Assembly (NCBI GenBank): GCA_036346405.1
Contig: CM070568.1
Location: 7,880,221-7,944,220, forward strand
Source: Phyllostachys edulis
Lineage: Eukaryota; Streptophyta; Magnoliopsida; Poales; Poaceae
Length of the DNA stretch: 64,000 bases
Direction: 5' to 3'
Numbering within the stretch: the first letter of the stretch is position 1; every line of letters starts with the position of its first letter. This document shows positions 57,491 to 64,000 of the stretch, piece by piece. The notes beneath the pieces are model-generated. The model did no database searches and was not told the origin of the DNA. It worked only from the letters and a program-made list of their open reading frames with translations. A program made the translations under genes and the position numbers.

Positions 57491-60370
57491 GATGGGGCGC
57501 CTACTATAGCCTGTTTTGTAGTCATGCGCACCTCCTTGTAGCATCTCCATTGTCGTAGCACGATGTCACCGTGAGCCATCTTTGTGCTGCCACTACTCAA
57601 CGTCGCCAAGCCACTCCGGTCATCCCTCGATGCCGTCAAAGACCTTGGTGAGTTTCTAATAGTCCCCTAGAGCTTTTGCGTGCCTTAGATTGAAAGATTA
57701 GCTAGGATAGTGTAGACTTCCTCATGGCCGATCATGGCGCCACCGCGGGAAGTATTTTTGCTACCGCTTTGGTGACCATTGGTCCCTGAGCCACTAGCAA
57801 TAACATCGTAGATGTCCACCTTTCACCATCGATTCAAATTGCAAAGTCCACTTCGGACCCGAAGAGCCCCGCCGCTTATCGCTGGCGTAGCATTGCCTCC
57901 GACCGTCTCTCTGGCCTCCTCCACCACTCGGTGGCATCACTGTCGAGAGAGGAACCCATTTTTCCCATCCTCGAGCCTTGCCATCATGCCGTTCGCCACC
58001 GGTGAGCTCGCCATGGCGCTCGGCCACGCGCGCGCCCAGTTTTGCTCTTTCTTTCTCTCTTTAACCGGTGAGACCTACTCGGTTGGGGATTAGATTAATG
58101 CAAATGACAATAATTAAGAGTAGCAAGAGTATGACATGTGGGACCGACCGAAAAGCTAATAAAAATATAATTCTATAACGTTTTTAGTAAATATGTCACT
58201 AACATGTGGGACCACGCACTATTCCTAGTTTTAAAACACATTTTTAAAACCAAGAGACTAGCATGTGGACCCCAGCTGCCAGTTAATTAAAATCAGAAAA
58301 AAGAGAAAAACCGTATTTAGTTCTGAGAAAAATACGTTTCCTCTACTGGAAAATGTAAACCTCAGTAGAATGTAGAGAAGAGTACGTTTTCTCCGCTGGA
58401 AAGCGTAAACTTCACAAAATACGCTTTCGACATCAGCACTTTTCTATTTTCTGGAATTTTCAAACTGAAGCAAATTAAAACATTAATAACTTTTGCATAC
58501 AAAATCCAAATGAGATTAATATTTTTCTAAATTCATGTAAAATCATAGTCTACCTAATATACAAAAATATTTGGATTTTGTTTCCGTTGAAATTATTTTG
58601 CTATATTTAATTTGCTTCAGGCTATTTTGATTAGACATCAATTATTCGAACGACTTTTACGACGATACTGCATCACCGTATTTAGAGCAACTAGAGCAAG
58701 GTAAGCACCCTGTATGACCATGTTGATCCTACTATTTTAATTATTGTACTTTTTTGTAAAATCTATTATGCATGCATGTATGTTTGATTAAAATTGCTAA
58801 ATTTGGGGATAACGCTAGTCATAATCCTACTCGATGCATGACCTCCTTGAAATATTGATATCCTTACTATTTTAGCCATTAGGGTATGGTTTAGCCAATG
58901 AATGATGTCAAATTGGGTTTTTCGAATGTGAATATCGCATAACTGCTTTGCTTGGCTTTAGTCTTTACTAAAAGTTGAAAAATGCATGACATGTTAAATA
59001 TGAGTTTGGGAATTTCTGAAATGATGATCCAGAGTGGTTTACCTCTATTATTTTGTACAAAAATAAAAATAAAAAACTTAGTTTGTGACGCGGGCGAGTT
59101 ATATTATATTCTGAGAAGTGTGAAAGGTGTATCTCAAAAGTAGATAGGGGGACTCCCGGGTCAATTAAGGACCGAACGCCGGTGCTCCCAATCTAAATCC
59201 TAATCCTATAACCACATGTGCTGATATGGGACGGCCTTAGCTAATTAGGTCATTGAAAAGTAGCCTTGACGTTGATTGGCCATAGTAGTGCGAGCATGTG
59301 TGATTGCTCGAAGGGGCTCCCTTCACTGAGACGTTGGGAACAAAGCTTTCCAACACAACGGTAAATGCCTCACTTGACAGGGATGAGCCCGGGTGAAGTG
59401 AGGGCGACCATTCATCGGGCTAGTGCAAGGACAGGACTAGATGATGTAAAGGCTTCGCCACGTGTTCTAGACTGCTTACCAAAGGTAGTGAGCGGTGGTA
59501 TCGACGGATGCCAAACAAACTAGAGAATTCATGTGCTGTTGGTAAAATTATACACCTCTGTAGAGTGTAAATTATTTAAATAGCCATGCTCATGGTCATG
59601 AGCATGCTTGGTGTGGTCCATCGGGTATAGTCTTGGTTTTCATAAAAACAATTTCGTTGGAAAATGTGGGAAACGGTTCGTTGGTTTATATTTGAGTTGA
59701 GTGCCATGTCTATGGCTGAAAATAAAATGTTGCTCGCAGCTGAGGAGGGTTGCGAGTTGTGATTTATTCAATTACTTACTTGTTGTCCTTTATCTATTTA
59801 ATTGCTCCTTAAATTTCCGTTGCAAAGTTCTACATATTCATATTGAAGTAAAACTTGCTTGATGCTGAAAATAACTTGTAGCATAGAGACTCATCCTTTT
59901 TAGTCATGCATGTATATAAACTTAGTGATACATTACAAGTCTTCTTGAAAGTGCATAATGTACTCAATCTTGTAATTTGTTGTTCGGACTTAGAGGATGA
60001 GCCTCACGGACGACGCGCGCCTTCTCTGCACTGGAACCGGTGGGTTCGGTGATGGGTCTTTCTAGGACTTGTCTCTGTCGGTTGCTGAGGGATCGGATGG
60101 GCATCTCACCGGAATTTTAGACTTATTACATATTTTGTTTCATTGTTACTTTTCTTTCGCTTCGATATTTAAGCTTTTATTTGGTCGGTCGGTCCTTGTG
60201 TTGTAAATAATGTAATCGCTTAAGTTATGTACCATATGTTGTTTTATTCTATATGGATGAATGTATGGATGTGATTGTCAATGTTGTGGATGTATGTACT
60301 AGCCACTGATCATGGGACTAGTACGGTACACACACAAGGGTTTCGAGTATTCAAAGCCCGGGGTCCGACA

Positions 60371-63076
60371 TATCCTGCATAGACGACCAGACCTAAGCTC
60401 GGTGTGAGAAACCTGTACGCTGCACCATTTTCTAGCCGCTTCTCTCGCACCATTCTCAGGTGCATTTAAGCCCCTCAACGTGTCACGAGCTCCTCAGCTC
60501 GCCATTCTCGCTTCTCGACACCAGTGACCAATCCTCACACCATCATTTTCTCTAGTGAGCTTCCTTGCCCTCGCCGCCTATGTCACCATGTGTCCCTTAC
60601 CTAACTGATACTCTTTATTTTCTTAATGTTACTCCGGGAACCCGTAGTGTGGCCGCACCATCTTCTTCTTCGTCTCTAGTGCACACCTCATTTCAGACCT
60701 ACACGTTTCCGACGCTCTGGTGAGCTTGAACCTCATCTAACCGTGTCATATCACATTCCATACTCCACTAATGCTCCTTCCTTGCTGAATGTGGACCCAA
60801 GCTCATGGAATCATTGGAAACGAGCTCTTCCCCAAAACCGTCCACCGCTGATTCCTTTTATGTTTGCTGTCACTCCAGTGAGTCCCCGTTCAATTCCTTA
60901 CTCCTATAACATCCTTAGGACCCTAGGGATCTAATGTACTGCTTCTTGAAGCATCTCCATCGCCATAACATGCTAGCACCGTGAGCCACCTCTACATCGC
61001 CACAGTTCGACGTCGGCACGCTTCTCCTGCCATCGCCTGACATCATCTACACCCTTGGTGAGCTCTTGGTAGTCCCCTAGTTCTTTTGCGCCCGTTGAAT
61101 CAATAGATTAGCTAGTGTAACATAGACTTCACCGTGGCTACCCATGGCGCCACCGCAGCAGCGTTGTCACCACTGCTCTGGTGACCATTGGTCCCCAAGC
61201 CACTGCCTGTAGTCCGTAGTCACCCCCTAGAGCTAGTGCGCACCATCTTTCGTCGCTGATTGGCTCCAATTTCGAAAACCATTTCGAACCTGAGGAGCTC
61301 CGCTGCCTATTGCTGGTGTAGCGCCACCTCCAACCATCTCTCCGATCCCCACCACCACCCGTTGGGATCGCCGTCTAGAGGGGAACCCATTTTGCCCATC
61401 CCAAAGCTAAGTCACTGCGCTTTTCGCTACTGGCAAGCTCGCCATGATGCTCGGTCGCATGTAGCTCTATTCCTTTCTCCTCCCTCTCTCGCTGATAGTG
61501 GGTCCCACTCGGGTTGAGTATTAGCTTAACACTAATTACAATGGTTAAGTGTAATAAGTGTATGACAGGTGGGACCAGCCGAATAGAATAACAAAAATCT
61601 AATTTCAAATGGTTTTAGTCAATGTGTCACTGACATGTGGGACCATGCACTATTCACGGTTTTAAAATACGTTTCAAAACTGAGAGACTAACATGTGGAC
61701 CCCAGTTGCAGGATAATTAAAATAAAAAATAGGTTTAATCATTTAGTTAATAAATAATGAGTATATGACATGTGGGACCGTCTCTTTTTTATAAATAAAA
61801 ATCTAGAAAAGAAAACTATGAGAGACTAACAAGTAGGCCCCACATGTAAGTTAATAAAATTCAGAAAAATGAGAAAAGCCGCTTTCAGTTTAGAGAAAAA
61901 ATACTCTTTCTCTGTTGGAAAGCGTAAACCTCTGTAGAACTTAGAGGAAAACACACTTTGTCTGTTGGAAAGCGTAAACCTCAGAGAATACGCTTTCGAC
62001 GTCACCCTTTTATTAATTTCTGGAATTTCAAAATCGAAGCAAATTGAAATGCTAATAACTTTCGCATATGAACCCCAAATCAAATGAATCTTTTTTCTAA
62101 ATTCATCTACAATCATGATATGTCTGAATATGCAAAAATATTGGACTTTTGTTGTTGTTGAAATTATTTTTCTATATTTAATTTGCTATCAACTCTTTTG
62201 AATAGACGTCAATACCTCGAACGAAATTTATGATGATGTTTCATCCTCTTTTTTAGAGAAAATAGAGCAAGTAAAGCACCTCTTTTGACCATGTTAATCC
62301 TACAATTTCAATTATTGTACTTCTTTTTTCAAAATCTATTATGCATGCGTGTATGTTTGTTTAAAATTGGTATATTTGGGGATAATATTAGTTATATTCC
62401 TATTCAATGCATGATCCTTCGTGAAAAATTGGTATCCCTACTGTTGTAGCCAATAGGTTATGGTTTAGGAAATAGATGATGTCAATTTGGGTATCTCGAA
62501 TGCGAATATCGCACAAATGCTTAGGTGGGCTCTAGATTTACTAACATTGGAAAATAGATGAAATGTTAAACATGAATTTGGAAGATTTTGAAATTATAGT
62601 CCAGAGTGTTTACCTCTATTATTTTGCATAAAAAAATAAAAATAAAAAACTTAGTTTATGATGCGGGCGAGTTATATTATATTTTGAGAAGTGTGATAGG
62701 TGTATCTCACATATAGATAGGGGAGATCCTTGCTAGGGTCAATTAAGGACCGAACGCCAGTGCCACCAATCTAAGCCTAAGCATATAACCACATGTGCTG
62801 GTATGGGACGGCCTTAGCTAATTAAGTCATCGAAAACTAGCGTGGTACATTGGTAGGCCATGGTAGTACGAGTATGACTGGTGTAGGAATGTTCGAAGGG
62901 CTTCCCTTCACCGAGGCGTTGGGAACAAAGCCTTCCGACACCACGGTGAATGCCCTATTGATTCTTTAATTACTTAACTGCTCTTTAAATTCCATTGCAA
63001 ATTACTATGTATTGATATGGCAAATAAAACTAAGCTTAATCTTTGAAAATAACTTATAGCATAGAGCCTCATCCCT

Positions 63077-63077
<1 letters not shown>
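60371..63077 (+). mobile_element. Second, partial copy of the long LTR
   Basis: From about 60,430 this DNA matches the long LTR copy (36,110-36,650, then 57,527-59,390) at moderate identity; for example GGCGCCACCGC, CTGGTGACCATTGGTCCC and GGTCAATTAAGGACCGAACG occur in both. The first several hundred bases are missing or different. An internal deletion at about 62,955 joins it to the equivalent of about 59,765. It stops at a TA microsatellite at 63,078. Confidence 0.75.

Positions 63078-63163
<86 letters not shown>
63078..63163. repeat. TA microsatellite
   Basis: An uninterrupted run of about 43 TA units that truncates the LTR copy on its left. Confidence 0.95.
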
Positions 63164-63169
<6 letters not shown>

Positions 63170-63560
63170 TACCAATGAGTTGAACAAACAAAAGAGCACC
63201 GACTTAGCATACAATATATCACATTGATGGTGTTTGATACATGCCCTCACAATTTAATTGCAAACGAAGCAGAAAATTTTGATTAGCTCACTCCAAATAT
63301 ATCTCACTTCCTGATGTAGTTAGCACAAATATAACCCACTTCAAACTGATTACAATTTTCCTTCGCTATAAAACTAACTCCAACTCAAATGCTAGTCAAT
63401 TAAAACTGATAGCTGATCAACTACTATCTTCTCAAGAATTAGATGGTCGTCCTTGACCTTTGAAAGTCAGATAAGAAACCATAATTTTGTTATCATAAGA
63501 AAGTTTCATTAGCATGTGGAAAAAGCACAAGATTGTAAAGAGATAAACTAAAAGTTTCAT

Positions 63561-63690
63561 TCAATAACTATTTGTGAGGGAAGCTGAGCTTGACATCTTT
63601 TTGCAGCTTGTGTTTGGATATAGTCCTCCTTGAACTCGTAGGGTAGGGTCATTGTAGTGTCTCGCAAATTCAACCATATCCTCTATCTCT
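63561..63690 (-). CDS. Candidate terminal exon of an unidentified minus-strand gene
   Basis: After a good pyrimidine-rich AG acceptor (minus strand, just above 63,690) the frame reads EIEDMVEFARHYNDPTLRVQ, then GGLYPNTSCKKMSSSASL, and ends in TGA at 63,561. Composition and the splice acceptor look genuine, and the flanking DNA is not obviously repetitive. I do not recognise the family. The rest of the gene would lie to the right of the window. From 63,166 to 63,560 I see nothing. Confidence 0.35.
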
Positions 63691-64000
63691 CTGGGAGTTA
63701 AGAAAAAAGATAACAAGCATCAACAATATTAGAATACCTAAAGAAAACCCCCGAACACTTAAGTAGTAGTATTTGGACACAGATTATGAACTGTATTATC
63801 ATACAAATAAAAAAAAATCTGAGCTACCAAGTCTTATATGGAGTGAAACATACAACAAACTAATTTAATGAAGGGAAAGGTACTCAATCAAATATTAATA
63901 TATTTGACTACAAATGTAATGCTCCTCTGGTCTTAAACATGAGATAGAGATCAATTATGTTGTGCTTCATTAATTCCAAAAGAATTTAAGTAAACCGTGT

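Noticed and set aside
61826..62116. 96-codon minus ORF
   Set aside because: Lies within the duplicated LTR and is not kept open in the other copy.

Overview
The window reads as repeat-dense intergenic DNA from a grass (Poaceae) nuclear genome. The evidence is introns with GT/AG borders, fragments of plant nuclear genes (DEG14-type protease, ALDH22A1, HMGB, topoisomerase 3-beta, lectin receptor kinase), and mobile-element families typical of grasses: CACTA elements with Transposase_24/Ulp1 and TNP2 genes, a Tat-type Gypsy element with an antisense gypsy-type ORF, and a MULE, hAT and PIF/Tourist elements. I cannot name the species. I saw no intact, ordinary protein-coding gene; nearly everything is a mobile element, a captured fragment or a decayed copy.

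Layout. 1-2,240: low-copy-looking DNA with a CpG-rich stretch. 2,240-5,782: GC-rich 5' region and four recognisable exons of a DEG14/HtrA-like protease that is broken before its catalytic-serine exon. 5,783-10,590: non-coding DNA and relics of a dispersed repeat. About 10,600-35,430: a Tat-lineage Gypsy retrotransposon on the minus strand. Its pol remnant (RNase H, integrase) runs from 35,430 down to about 32,050. A spliced antisense ORF runs tail-to-tail against it on the plus strand (11,884-15,059 and 30,244-30,980).

Nesting inside the Gypsy element. A 15.2-kb CACTA element (15,060-30,243, target duplication AGT) sits in an intron of the antisense ORF and carries captured HMGB and ALDH22A1 exons. 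Inside it lie a smaller CACTA-ended segment (19,046-20,958), LTR-type DNA, and a third CACTA element (23,370-29,273, target duplication ATT) that splits that LTR DNA and carries a lectin-receptor-kinase scrap. The pol remnant is cut by an 837-bp fold-back MULE (9-bp target duplication) and a 517-bp hAT MITE (8-bp target duplication).

35,431-60,370: one very long LTR (about 4.1 kb without its insertion, near-matching 5-bp flanks), split by a CACTA element of about 20.9 kb (about 36,655-57,526). That element has tnpA/Ulp1 and tnpD genes on the minus strand. Its tnpD gene is broken by about 10.7 kb of foreign DNA: another CACTA terminus, a partly duplicated topoisomerase 3-beta fragment, a Helitron 3' end, a fold-back segment and another LTR. 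60,371-63,077: a second partial copy of the long LTR, ending at a TA microsatellite. The last 0.8 kb may hold one terminal exon of a minus-strand gene.

The strongest unusual signals are the arrays of about 30-bp hairpin units (GTCGTA..TACGAC) confined to the introns and flanks of the antisense ORF, the multi-gene capture in the 15-kb CACTA element, and the several levels of datable nesting.
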